Shown here piece after piece: positions 21,087-29,707 of a DNA stretch of 64,000 nucleotides. A model generated the notes under the pieces. It saw nothing but the letters and a program-made list of their open reading frames with translations, ran no database searches and was not told the origin of the DNA. Each line of letters starts with the position of its first letter. Positions within the stretch are counted from its first letter, which is position 1. Source of the DNA: Streptacidiphilus albus JL83 (GTDB lineage: Bacteria > Actinomycetota > Actinomycetes > Streptomycetales > Streptomycetaceae); NCBI RefSeq assembly GCF_000744705.1, contig NZ_JQML01000001.1:3792017-3856016 (forward strand), read 5' to 3'. The translations under genes and the position numbers were made by a program.

Positions 21087-22304
21087 TCAGCTCTGCTGCA
21101 GGATCGTGTAACCCGACGCGCGCAGTTCCGACACTACGGCCGCACAGTGTTCGGGGCCCTTCGTTTCCAGATGGAGGTCGACCTCGGCCTCCCCGAGATC
21201 CAGTTTCGGGTCGGTCCGGACATGGGCGATGTCGACGACATTGGCGTCCGCCCGGGTCAGTGCGCCGAGGAGGGTCGCCAGCGCGCCCGGCCGGTCGGTG
21301 ATCCGCAGCCGCAGCGAGAGGTAGCGGCCGGCCGCGACCATGCCGTGCCGGAGCACCCGCTGCAGCAGCAGCGGGTCGACGTTGCCGCCGGACAGCACGG
21401 CCACCACCGGGCCCTCCAGCCGGTCGCCGTGTTCGAGCAGCGCGGCCACCGGGCTGGCCCCGGCCGGCTCGACCACCAGCTTGGCCCGCTCCAGGCAGAT
21501 CAGCAGCGCCCGGGCCAGCGAGGTCTCACTGACCGTCAGCACCCCGTCGGCGAGCTCCCGCACGATCTCGAACGGGATCTCACCCGGACGGCCGACCTGG
21601 ATGCCGTCCGCCATGGTGGAGAAGCCGTCCAGGGTGACCGGGTGCCCGGCCGCCAGCGAGGGCGGGTAGGCCGCCGCGCCCGCCGCCTGCACGCCGATCA
21701 CCCTCACGTCCGGGCGCAGCGCCTTGACCGCGGTGGCGACGCCGGCCAGCAGGCCCCCGCCGCCGACGCCGACCAGGATCGTCCGGACCTCGGGGCACTG
21801 CTCCAGGATCTCCAGGCCGACCGTGCCCTGCCCGGCCACGACGTCCTCGTGGTCGAAGGGGTGGATGACGACGGCGCCGGTCTCCTCGGCGTGGGCGAGG
21901 GCGGCGGCCAGGGTCTCGTCGAAGTTCTCGCCCTCCAACCGGACCTCGGCGCCGTAGTCGCGGGTCGCGGCGACCTTCGGCAGCGGCGCGCCCACCGGCA
22001 TGAACACGGTGGAGTGCACTCCCAGCGTGGTCGCGGCGAAGGCCACGCCCTGGGCGTGGTTGCCGGCGCTCGCGGCGACCACCCCGGCCGCCCGCTCGAC
22101 CTGGTTGAGCCCGGCGATCCGGACATAGGCGCCGCGCAGCTTGAAGGAGCCGGTGCGCTGCAGGTTCTCGCACTTCAGCTGGACCGGCGCGCCGATCATC
22201 GCCGACAGGTGGCGGCTGCCCTCCATCGGGGTGACCCGGGCCACCCCTGCCAGCATCTTGTGGGCGCCACGGACGTCATCCAGGGTGATCGGCCAGGAGT
22301 TCAT
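21087..22304 (-). CDS. ilvA: Threonine ammonia-lyase (threonine dehydratase)
   Basis: This 405-residue PLP enzyme converts threonine to 2-oxobutanoate and ammonia, the entry to isoleucine synthesis. The PLP-lysine motif is GSFKLRGAY (residues ~52-60), and the glycine-rich phosphate loop is VGVGGGGLLAGVA. The C-terminal ~80 residues (RITDRPGALATLLGALTRAD) are a single ACT-like regulatory domain, as in the shorter biosynthetic/catabolic forms. Length fits the family. A MarR regulator is divergent with a 70-bp gap. Confidence 0.92.
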   Translation of the reverse strand: MNSWPITLDDVRGAHKMLAGVARVTPMEGSRHLSAMIGAPVQLKCENLQRTGSFKLRGAYVRIAGLNQVERAAGVVAASAGNHAQGVAFAATTLGVHSTVFMPVGAPLPKVAATRDYGAEVRLEGENFDETLAAALAHAEETGAVVIHPFDHEDVVAGQGTVGLEILEQCPEVRTILVGVGGGGLLAGVATAVKALRPDVRVIGVQAAGAAAYPPSLAAGHPVTLDGFSTMADGIQVGRPGEIPFEIVRELADGVLTVSETSLARALLICLERAKLVVEPAGASPVAALLEHGDRLEGPVVAVLSGGNVDPLLLQRVLRHGMVAAGRYLSLRLRITDRPGALATLLGALTRADANVVDIAHVRTDPKLDLGEAEVDLHLETKGPEHCAAVVSELRASGYTILQQS

Positions 22305-22374
22305 GGACTTCAGCCTAGGGCTTTCCCCCGATACCCTCGGATATGGCTAAGCCGAACGAAAGAACGCGACGACC

Positions 22375-22860
22375 ATGACCACGGATGACCTCGGCGCCGC
22401 AGCCGACCAGGTGTACGACCGGCTCCAGTACCAGGTCGCGCTGTTCGCGCGCCGTGCGGAGCGGGTGCGCATGGGCGGCGTGGGCGAGCAGCGCAACTCC
22501 ATGGACCGCGCCGCCTACCTGCTGCTCAACCGTTTGGAGCAGGAGGGCCCGGTGGGTGTGAAGGCCCTGGCGCAGGCCATGGGCATCGACTCGTCCACGG
22601 TGACCCGGCAGGTCGCGCCGCTGGTCGACTGCGGGCTGGTGGACCGGGTGGCCAACCCGAACGACGGCCGGGCCGTGCTGCTGGAGCTCTCGGCCCAGGG
22701 GCGGCAGCGGCTGCAGGAGGTCCGGCTCTCCCGGCAGGAGCTGATGCGGGTCCTGGTCTCGGACTGGCCGGAGGAGGAGCGTACCCGGTTCTGCGCCCTG
22801 CTGACGCAGTTCAACCGGGCGCTGCACGACTACAACCCGCAGCCCGGCCTCGACGACTGA
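22375..22860 (+). CDS. MarR-family transcriptional regulator
   Basis: 161 residues. The winged helix lies at residues ~60-115 (VKALAQAMGIDSSTVTRQVAPL, then the wing ANPNDGRAVLLELSAQG, with the DxRxxxL-like pattern of MarR). It acts as a dimer, usually repressing neighbouring genes until a small ligand binds. It is divergent from ilvA, sharing a short promoter region with the AT-richer CTCGGATATGGCTAAGC stretch. The ligand cannot be inferred. Confidence 0.9.
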   Translation: MTTDDLGAAADQVYDRLQYQVALFARRAERVRMGGVGEQRNSMDRAAYLLLNRLEQEGPVGVKALAQAMGIDSSTVTRQVAPLVDCGLVDRVANPNDGRAVLLELSAQGRQRLQEVRLSRQELMRVLVSDWPEEERTRFCALLTQFNRALHDYNPQPGLDD

Positions 22861-22905
22861 CGCCGCCGGGGCCGGACCGCTACGACTGCACCGGTACGGC
22901 GGCTG

Positions 22906-24060
22906 CTACCGGAGCGCCTCGGACAGGTCGGCCAGCAGGTCGTCGGCCGACTCGATGCCGACCGAGAGCCGGACCAGGTCCGCCGGGACCTCCAACGGCG
23001 AGCCGGCGGCGGAGGCGTGGGTCATCCGGCCCGGGTGCTCGATCAGCGACTCCACGCCGCCCAGCGACTCGCCCAGGGTGAACAGCTTGGCGCGGTTGCA
23101 GACCTGCACCGCCGCCTCCTCGCCGTCCTTGTGGCGGAAGGACACCATGCCGCCGAACGCCTTCATCTGCTTGACCGCGATGTCGTGGCCGACGTGGGTG
23201 GGCAGCCCGGGGTAGAGCACCTCGGCCACCTTCGGGTGGCCCACCAGGAACTCGGCGACCCGGGTGGCGTTCTCGCTGTGCCGGTCCATCCGCACGCCCA
23301 GCGTCTTGATGCCGCGCATCACCAGCCAGGCGTCGAACGGCCCGGCCACCGCGCCCATCGCGTTCTGGTGGTACGCCAGATCCTCGCCCAGCTCGGCGTC
23401 GCCGGTGACCAGGGCGCCGCCGACGACGTCCGAGTGGCCGCCCATGTACTTGGTGGTCGAGTAGACGACGATGTCCGCGCCCAGCGCCAGCGGCTGCTGG
23501 AGGTAGGGGCTGGCGAAGGTGTTGTCGACGACCAGCTTCGCGCCCGCGTCCCGGGCGATCTGGGCCAGCGCGGCGACGTCGGTGATCCCGAGCAGCGGGT
23601 TGCTCGGCGTCTCCACCCAGACGACCTTGGTGTTGGGCCGGACCGCTGCGCGCACCGACTCCGGGTTGTGGGTGTTGGCCACCGACCACTCCACGCCCCA
23701 GCGCGACAGCACCTTGGCGAACAGCCGGAAGGTGCCGCCGTAGGCGTCGTTGGGGATGACGATGTGGTCGCCCGGCTTGGTCACCGTCCGCAGCAGGCAG
23801 TCCTCGGCGGCCAGGCCGGAGGCGAAGGCCAGCCCGCGCCGACCGCCGTCCAGCGCCGCCAGGTTCTGCTCCAGCGCGGTCCGGGTCGGGTTGGCGGACC
23901 GGCTGTACTCGTAGCCGCCGCGCAGCCCGCCGACGCCGTCCTGCTTGTAGGTGGACACCTGGTAGATCGGGGTCACCACGGCCCCGGTCTGCGGGTCCGC
24001 CTCCTGTCCCGCGTGGATGGCCAGGGTCTCGAACGCATACTGCTGCTCACTGCTGCTCAT
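22906..24060 (-). CDS. metB: Cystathionine gamma-synthase (or gamma-lyase)
   Basis: 384 residues of the Cys/Met-metabolism PLP family. PLP-lysine is in VVYSTTKYMGGHSDVVGGAL. YEYSRSANPTRTALEQNL and SLGGVESLIEHPGRMTHAS are hallmark segments. Gamma-synthase and gamma-lyase differ at only a few positions, and actinobacterial enzymes may do both, so the substrate direction is open. A cystathionine beta-synthase at 33,890 would pair with gamma-lyase activity for transsulfuration from homocysteine to cysteine. The ATG at 24060 lies in MSSSEQQYAFETLAIHAG, a usual start for the family. Confidence 0.9.
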   Translation of the reverse strand: MSSSEQQYAFETLAIHAGQEADPQTGAVVTPIYQVSTYKQDGVGGLRGGYEYSRSANPTRTALEQNLAALDGGRRGLAFASGLAAEDCLLRTVTKPGDHIVIPNDAYGGTFRLFAKVLSRWGVEWSVANTHNPESVRAAVRPNTKVVWVETPSNPLLGITDVAALAQIARDAGAKLVVDNTFASPYLQQPLALGADIVVYSTTKYMGGHSDVVGGALVTGDAELGEDLAYHQNAMGAVAGPFDAWLVMRGIKTLGVRMDRHSENATRVAEFLVGHPKVAEVLYPGLPTHVGHDIAVKQMKAFGGMVSFRHKDGEEAAVQVCNRAKLFTLGESLGGVESLIEHPGRMTHASAAGSPLEVPADLVRLSVGIESADDLLADLSEALR

Positions 24061-24111
24061 GAGCCACGAGGGTAGTCGGCAAAGCGGGAGAAGTGCGACG
24101 AAGCGCGGCGC

Positions 24112-24459
24112 TCAGACGCTGCGGTAGGTCCCGCGGTCCAGGTCCACCACGTCCACCGCGAGGTGCAGCCGGTCGCCGGGGGCAGCGGTGGCGTGCGAAC
24201 GGACCAGCGCCAGGACGGCCTCGGAGAGTTCGGTCTTCAGCTCGGTGCTGCGCCCGGCCAGGATGCCGATCTCCAGGTGGAGCATGACCTGGGCCGGGTC
24301 GCCGTCCCCGATGAACGACTCCTCGATCCGGCTGAAGCGGGTCTTGCACGCGTCCACGGTGGTGTCGATGGTCTTGGCGACCAGCGGGTGCAGCTCGGCG
24401 GCGAAGGCCCGCCGGTCGAGCACCAGGCGGTCGGAGTGGTCGACGGTGATCTGCGGCAT
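24112..24459 (-). CDS. 5-carboxymethyl-2-hydroxymuconate isomerase-like protein
   Basis: 115 residues of the tautomerase superfamily (CHMI/HpcD type). The protein starts MPQITVDHSDRLVL, so Pro2 becomes the catalytic N-terminal proline after Met removal. ESFIGDGDPAQVMLHLEIGILAGRS is typical of the family. CHMI acts in homoprotocatechuate breakdown, but no other gene of that pathway is nearby. The actual substrate is uncertain. Confidence 0.8.
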   Translation of the reverse strand: MPQITVDHSDRLVLDRRAFAAELHPLVAKTIDTTVDACKTRFSRIEESFIGDGDPAQVMLHLEIGILAGRSTELKTELSEAVLALVRSHATAAPGDRLHLAVDVVDLDRGTYRSV

Positions 24460-24530
24460 CTGAGGCTCCCCGAGTGCGTGAGTGACCGGCGGTCAGAGCC
24501 TACCGGTCACGCGCGTCCTGCTGCTGCGCC

Positions 24531-25136
24531 CTACTCCTGCGCCTCGGCGAAGGCGTGCAGTTGCTCGGTCGACCAGGTGAGCCGGCCGGCCCGGAGGTCG
24601 TCCACCACGCCGTCGAGCCAGTCGGCCTCGGCGGCGGTCACCGCGCGCAGGTACTCGCCCTCCAGCATGGTGATCCGCGGCAGTCCGCGCCCGGCCTCGG
24701 CCGCGGCCGCCTCGTCCATCGCCCGCAGGGCGGTGGCCAGCAGGGCGCGCCGGCGCTCCAGCGCCGCCAGCATCTCCGGGGCGTCCAGCAGCAGCAGTTG
24801 CGAGAGCGCGGCCGGGAACTCGGGGAACTCCTGCTTGGGCGTGCCGAGCATCTCCAGCAGCCAGCTCCGGGCGGTGGCCCGCCCCTCGTCGGTGACCTCG
24901 TAGACGGTGCGCTCCGGGTACTGCTGGTCCCGGCCGGTCTCCCGGACCGCGATCAGCCCGGCGCCGAGCAGCCGCTCGATGGTGCGGTACAGGCCGGCCC
25001 GCTGGCCGACGTTGACGACCTGGTCCTTGCCCCACTGCTTGATCAGCCGCTGGATCCCGTAGGGGTGCAGCGGCTGGTAGTGCAGCAGGGCGAGCACGGT
25101 GAGGGCGAGCGGGGAGCTGCGCATCGGGGTGGCCAT
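24531..25136 (-). CDS. PadR-family transcriptional regulator
   Basis: 201 residues from the ATG at 25136. The winged-helix domain is ALTVLALLHYQPLHPYGI, then GLYRTIERLLGAGLIAV and RTVYEVTDEGRATARSWL (residues ~8-90). A helical C-terminal dimer domain follows. It is divergent from an FAD monooxygenase gene. The intergenic region has a perfect inverted repeat (25,160-25,182) that is a good operator candidate. PadR proteins usually derepress enzymes or pumps upon binding an aromatic or drug-like ligand. Confidence 0.9.
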   Translation of the reverse strand: MATPMRSSPLALTVLALLHYQPLHPYGIQRLIKQWGKDQVVNVGQRAGLYRTIERLLGAGLIAVRETGRDQQYPERTVYEVTDEGRATARSWLLEMLGTPKQEFPEFPAALSQLLLLDAPEMLAALERRRALLATALRAMDEAAAAEAGRGLPRITMLEGEYLRAVTAAEADWLDGVVDDLRAGRLTWSTEQLHAFAEAQE

Positions 25137-25159
25137 GGAGCAGATACTACCCCCAAGCG

Positions 25160-25182
25160 AACTAGTTGACTTGAGACTAGTT
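25160..25182. promoter_or_regulatory. Inverted repeat, likely PadR operator
   Basis: AACTAGT - N9 - ACTAGTT between the divergent PadR and monooxygenase genes. A -35-like TTGACT (25,166-25,171) lies within it, so binding would block transcription towards the monooxygenase. It differs from the classical ATGT-N8-ACAT PadR site, so ownership is inferred from position. Confidence 0.5.
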
Positions 25183-25254
25183 TCAGTGCAACTATCAATC
25201 AGCATCGACACGGCATCGGCAGCGCACCGCTCGAACAGAAGGCAGGAAGCAGTC

Positions 25255-26451
25255 ATGAGCACCCGCATCCGCACGGCCCTGGTCATCGGCGGCGGCATCG
25301 CCGGCCCGATCGCGGCGATGGCCCTCCAGCAGGCCGGCATCGAAGCCACCGTGTACGAGGCCTACGCCCACACGGCGGACAGCCTCGGCGGCGGCATGAC
25401 CATCGCCCCCAACGGCCAGGACGCCCTCGACGCCGTCGGCCTCGGCGAACTGCTCCGGCCGCTCGGCGTCCCGATGACCGGGATCGTCATGCAGGACTGG
25501 GCGGGCCGGCGGCTCGCCGAGTTCGGCAACCCGCCCGGCGTCCCGCCGATGCAGCTGGTCTGGCGCGCGGACCTCTACAGCTCGCTCCACGGCGAGGCCG
25601 AGCGGCGCGGCATCCGGATCGAGCGCGGCCGGCGGCTGGTCGACGCGACCGAGACGGCGGACGGTGTCACCGCGCACTTCGCCGACGGCTCGGAGGCCAC
25701 CGCAGACGTGCTGATCGGCGCGGACGGCATCCGCTCCACCGTCCGCACCCTGATCGACCCGGACGCGCCCGGACCCCAGTACGCCGGGCTGATCAGCTTC
25801 GGCGCCCGGGTGGAGCACGTGGCCACGCCCTCGACCCGGTCCAAGATGAACATGAGCTTCGGCAAGCAGGCCTTCCTCGGCTACCAGGTGCTCGACGACG
25901 CCACCGGCGTCTGGTTCGTCAACCTGCCGCACCCCGAGCCGATGTCCGCCGCCGAGGCGCGGCGGACCCCGGCCGCCCAGTGGCTGGCGCTGCTGAGCGC
26001 CAAGTTCGCCGACGACCGGACCCCGGCCCGGGAGCTGATCGACCGGACCCCGCCGGAGGAGCTGATCGTGGTCGGCTCGATGGAGAACATGCCGCAGGTC
26101 CCGGTCTGGAGCCGGGGCCGGATGGTGCTGGTCGGCGACTCGGCCCACGCGCCCTCGTCCAGCTCCGGGCAGGGGGCGTCGCTCTCCATCGAGAGCGCGA
26201 TCGAACTGGCCCGCTGCCTCCGCGACCTGCCGTACCCGGACGCCTTCGCCGCCTACGAGCGGCTGCGCCGGCCCCGGGTCGAGCGGATCATCAAGGAGAC
26301 CACCCACAAGAACAGCGCCAAGGCCGCGGGACCGGTCGGCCGGGTGGTCTTCGCGATGCTGATGCGGGTCTTCGGCAGGCTGGCCAAGCCCGAGAAGGCG
26401 GCCTGGATGTTCGACCACCGCATCGACTGGGCGGCCGAGGTCGCCGGTTGA
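25255..26451 (+). CDS. FAD-dependent monooxygenase
   Basis: 398 residues of the PHBH/UbiH-type flavoprotein hydroxylases. The dinucleotide fold is ALVIGGGIAGPIAAMALQQAG. A central DG-type motif ADVLIGADGIRSTVR binds FAD and NADPH. The second FAD motif is GRMVLVGDSAHAPSSSSGQG. It hydroxylates an aromatic or similar small molecule, possibly the effector of the divergent PadR regulator (detoxification). The ATG at 25255 follows GGCAGGAAG. Substrate unknown. Confidence 0.9.
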   Translation: MSTRIRTALVIGGGIAGPIAAMALQQAGIEATVYEAYAHTADSLGGGMTIAPNGQDALDAVGLGELLRPLGVPMTGIVMQDWAGRRLAEFGNPPGVPPMQLVWRADLYSSLHGEAERRGIRIERGRRLVDATETADGVTAHFADGSEATADVLIGADGIRSTVRTLIDPDAPGPQYAGLISFGARVEHVATPSTRSKMNMSFGKQAFLGYQVLDDATGVWFVNLPHPEPMSAAEARRTPAAQWLALLSAKFADDRTPARELIDRTPPEELIVVGSMENMPQVPVWSRGRMVLVGDSAHAPSSSSGQGASLSIESAIELARCLRDLPYPDAFAAYERLRRPRVERIIKETTHKNSAKAAGPVGRVVFAMLMRVFGRLAKPEKAAWMFDHRIDWAAEVAG

Positions 26452-26465
26452 GCACCGACGGCAGG

Positions 26466-27377
26466 TCAGGTCGCCGGCGACCAGGCGTCGGCGGCGGCGC
26501 GGGCCACGCCGTGCCGCCAGAACGCCTCCGCCGCCGGCGGCAGCGGTCGCCGGGCCGACCAGGCGAGGCCCACCTCGCGGCTGGCCAGCGGATCGGCGAG
26601 GCGCAGGAAGCGGAGGTCGCCGCGGCCGGTCTCCGCCACCGCGCCGCGCGGCGCCGGGACCACGGCAACCCCCAGACCGGCCGCGACGAAGCCGTGCATG
26701 GTCAGCAGGTCCTCGCCCTCGAAGGCGATCCGCGGCCGGAACCCGGCCTGCTCGCAGAGGGCCTCGACCGCCGCGCGCAGCGAGTAGCGCCTGGTGAGGG
26801 TGACCAGCGGGTCGTCGCCCACCTCGGCCAGCCGGACCCGCCTCCGCCCCGCGAGCCGGTGCCCCGGCGGCACCGCCAGGCAGAGCGGCTCGGCCAGCAG
26901 CCGGTGCCATTCGATGTCCGGCTCCGGCGGGCGGGGACTGGTGATCACCAGGTCGACCCGGCCCTCGTCCAGCAGCGCGGCTATGACGTCGTCCTGGAGC
27001 TGCTTCAGCTCGAAGCGGACCTGCGGGTTCTGCGTCAGGAAGCTGCCGACCAGGTCGGGCACCAGCCAGGTGCCGAAGGAGAGGTGGAAGGCCAGCGCCA
27101 CCGTGCCCTGTTCCGGGTCGGTGAGCCGGCGCACGGCCGAGGCCGCGCCGTCCAGCTCCGCCAGCGCCCGGTCGACGCCCGCCTTGAACAGCTCCCCGGC
27201 CCTGGTCGGCCGGAGCAGTCGGCCGTGCGGCTCCAGCAGCGGCGCGCCCACCTCGCGTCCGAGCCGGTCGAGCGCGCGGGACACGCCCGACTGGGTCATG
27301 TGGGCGAGCCGACTGGTCTCGGTGACGGTCGCCCCCTCGGCGACGGACTGGAACCAGCGCAGTGACTCGACGTCCAT
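26466..27377 (-). CDS. LysR-family transcriptional regulator
   Basis: 303 residues from the ATG at 27377. The N-terminal winged HTH (SLRWFQSVAEGATVTETSRL, TQSGVSRALDRLG) is followed by the two-lobe effector-binding domain (residues ~90-295). It is divergent from lutABC with a 117-bp shared region, so it is the likely regulator of lactate utilisation here. Its stop is 15 bp from the convergent monooxygenase stop. Confidence 0.9.
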   Translation of the reverse strand: MDVESLRWFQSVAEGATVTETSRLAHMTQSGVSRALDRLGREVGAPLLEPHGRLLRPTRAGELFKAGVDRALAELDGAASAVRRLTDPEQGTVALAFHLSFGTWLVPDLVGSFLTQNPQVRFELKQLQDDVIAALLDEGRVDLVITSPRPPEPDIEWHRLLAEPLCLAVPPGHRLAGRRRVRLAEVGDDPLVTLTRRYSLRAAVEALCEQAGFRPRIAFEGEDLLTMHGFVAAGLGVAVVPAPRGAVAETGRGDLRFLRLADPLASREVGLAWSARRPLPPAAEAFWRHGVARAAADAWSPAT

Positions 27378-27494
27378 GGAGCCGACTATATCCATGACTC
27401 GTAGGCATGCATCGATCACCAACCAGTCATTGGACACATGAACCTCCCCGGGAGGAGGGTGGTCCCAGCGCTCACCCGGCCGACAAGGAATCCC

Positions 27495-28250
27495 ATGCGT
27501 GTCGCCCTCTTCGCCACCTGCGTCAACGACGCCCTGTACCCGGACACCGCGCGCGCGGTGGTCACCCTGCTGCGAAGACTCGGGGTCGAGGTCGACTTCC
27601 CCGCCGCCCAGACCTGCTGCGGGCAGCCGCAGTTCAACACCGGCTACCGGCGCGAGACCGAACCGCTGGTCCGCCGGACGGCCGCGGCGTTCGCGGGCTA
27701 CGACTACGTGGTGACCCCGAGCGGCTCCTGCGTCGCGATGGTCCGCGACAACTACCCCAGGATCGGCCGCAAGGCCCTGGCCGAGGGCCGCGGCGCCGAA
27801 CTCGCGGACGCCGCCGAGGCGCTGGTCCCCCGGATGTACGAGCTCACCGAGTTCCTGGTCGACGTCCTCGGCCGCACCGACGTCGGCGCCTACTACCCGC
27901 ACACCGTCACCTACCACCCGTCCTGCCACGGACTGCGGATGCTGGGCCTCGGCGACCGCCCGCAGCGGCTGCTGCGCGCCGTCCGCGGGCTCACCCTGCT
28001 GGAGCTGCCGGGGGCCGAGGAGTGCTGCGGCTTCGGCGGCACCTTCTCGGTGAAGAACCCGGACGTCTCCGCCGCCATGGGCGCCGACAAGGTCCGCAAC
28101 GCCCTCTCCACCGGCGCCGAGCGGCTGTGCGGGGCGGACAACTCCTGTCTGATGCACCTCTCCGGGATGCTCCGCCGCCAGGACGCGCCGCTCCGAACCC
28201 TCCACCTCGCGGAGATCCTGGCCAGTACCGAAGCGGAGGCACTGGTATGA
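27495..28250 (+). CDS. lutA: Lactate utilisation protein A (Fe-S oxidoreductase)
   Basis: 251 residues with two CCG cysteine domains (CCG-type, as in GlpC/heterodisulfide reductase): QTCCGQPQFNTGYR and EECCGFGGTFSVKN, each with a flanking Cys set (GSCVAM, DNSCLMH). LutA works with LutB and LutC to oxidise L-lactate to pyruvate. The ATG at 27495 is the first of the operon. The stop overlaps the lutB ATG as ATGA. Confidence 0.93.
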   Translation: MRVALFATCVNDALYPDTARAVVTLLRRLGVEVDFPAAQTCCGQPQFNTGYRRETEPLVRRTAAAFAGYDYVVTPSGSCVAMVRDNYPRIGRKALAEGRGAELADAAEALVPRMYELTEFLVDVLGRTDVGAYYPHTVTYHPSCHGLRMLGLGDRPQRLLRAVRGLTLLELPGAEECCGFGGTFSVKNPDVSAAMGADKVRNALSTGAERLCGADNSCLMHLSGMLRRQDAPLRTLHLAEILASTEAEALV

Positions 28251-29707
28251 ACGCCACCTACCTCGGCATGCCGGCCTTCCCCGAGGCCGCCGCCGCCTCC
28301 ACCAAGGACGCGCAACTGCGCGCCAACCTCACCCGGGCCACCCACACCATCCGTGACAAGCGGGCCAGGGCCGTCGCCGAGCTCGACGACTGGGCGCAGC
28401 TGCGCCGGGCCGGGAAGGCGATCAAGGACCGGACGCTGCGCCACCTCGACCACTACCTGGTCCAGGCGGAGGCGGCGGTCACCGCGGCCGGCGGCACCGT
28501 GCACTGGGCGGCCGACGCCGACGAGGCCAACCGGATCGTCGCCGACCTGGTCAAGGCCAAGGGAGAGACGGAGGTCGTCAAGGTCAAGTCGATGGCGACC
28601 CAGGAGATCGGGCTGAACGAGGCGCTGGCCGCCGAGGGCATCGCCGCCTACGAGACCGACCTGGCCGAGCTGATCGTCCAGCTCGGCGACGACCTGCCCT
28701 CGCACATCCTGGTCCCGGCGATCCACCGGAACCGCACCGAGATCCGTGACATCTTCCGCGAGCAGATGGCCCGTTGGGGCCGCCCGGCGCCCGAGGGGCT
28801 GTCCGACTCCCCCGCCGAGCTGGCCGAGGCGGCCCGGCTGCACCTGCGGGAGAAGTTCCTGCGGGCGAAGGTCGGCGTCTCCGGCGCCAACTTCCTGGTC
28901 GCCGAGACCGGGACGCTGGTGGTGGTCGAGTCCGAGGGCAACGGCCGGATGTGCCTGACCCTGCCGGAGACGCTGATCTCCGTGGTCGGCATCGAGAAGG
29001 TGATCCCGACCTGGCGCGACCTGGAGGTGTTCCTCCAGCTCCTGCCGCGCTCCTCGACCGCCGAACGGATGAACCCGTACACCTCGACCTGGACCGGCAC
29101 CACCGGGGCGGACGGCCCCGGCGAGTTCCACCTGGTGCTGCTCGACAACGGCCGGACCGACACCCTCGCCGACGAGGTCGGCCGCCAGGCGCTGCGCTGC
29201 ATCCGCTGCTCGGCCTGCCTCAACGTCTGCCCGGTCTACGAGCGGGCCGGCGGGCACGCCTACGGCTCGCCCTACCCCGGTCCGATCGGCGCCATCCTCA
29301 CCCCGCAACTGCGGGGCGTGCAGAGCGAGCTGGACGCCTCGCTGCCGTACGCCTCCTCGCTCTGCGGGGCCTGCTACGAGGTCTGCCCGGTCGCCATCGA
29401 CATCCCCGAGGTCCTGGTCCACCTGCGTGAGCAGGTGGTCGAGCAGGCCCCCGGGCACCGCACCGAGCGTGCGGTGGTCAAGGGCGCCACCTGGCTGCTG
29501 GACCACCCCGCCGCCTACTCGGCCGCGACCCGCGCGGCCTCGCTGACCCGTCGGCTGCACCCGCGCCGGCTGCCGCTGCCCGGCCCGGCCAAGGCCTGGA
29601 GCGACAGCCGCGACCTGCCGCAGCTGCCCGCGCAGTCCTTCCGCGACTGGTGGAAGCAGCACCACGACGGCCCGGAGAACGACAGCCCGGAGGAGACTCC
29701 CCGATGA
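28247..29707 (+). CDS. lutB: Lactate utilisation protein B (Fe-S)
   Basis: 486 residues. The N-terminal ~300 residues are the LUD domain (KSMATQEIGLNEALAAEGI; GVSGANFLVAETGTLVVVES). A two-cluster ferredoxin segment follows, CIRCSACLNVCPVYERAGG and SLCGACYEVCPVAIDIPEV, which binds 4Fe-4S clusters. The C-terminal ~80 residues are less conserved, ending in a DWWKQHH segment. It is translationally coupled to lutA and lutC through ATGA overlaps, in a three-gene operon. Confidence 0.94.
   Translation: MNATYLGMPAFPEAAAASTKDAQLRANLTRATHTIRDKRARAVAELDDWAQLRRAGKAIKDRTLRHLDHYLVQAEAAVTAAGGTVHWAADADEANRIVADLVKAKGETEVVKVKSMATQEIGLNEALAAEGIAAYETDLAELIVQLGDDLPSHILVPAIHRNRTEIRDIFREQMARWGRPAPEGLSDSPAELAEAARLHLREKFLRAKVGVSGANFLVAETGTLVVVESEGNGRMCLTLPETLISVVGIEKVIPTWRDLEVFLQLLPRSSTAERMNPYTSTWTGTTGADGPGEFHLVLLDNGRTDTLADEVGRQALRCIRCSACLNVCPVYERAGGHAYGSPYPGPIGAILTPQLRGVQSELDASLPYASSLCGACYEVCPVAIDIPEVLVHLREQVVEQAPGHRTERAVVKGATWLLDHPAAYSAATRAASLTRRLHPRRLPLPGPAKAWSDSRDLPQLPAQSFRDWWKQHHDGPENDSPEETPR

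Noticed and set aside
19896-22388. Long open frame (830 codons) on the plus strand
   Set aside because: It is antisense to the ABC ATPase and ilvA genes, which carry clear family motifs. Long antisense frames are normal in GC-rich DNA.
25195-27408. Long minus-strand frame of 737 codons
   Set aside because: It is an out-of-phase shadow of the FAD monooxygenase and LysR genes, with no recognisable domain.
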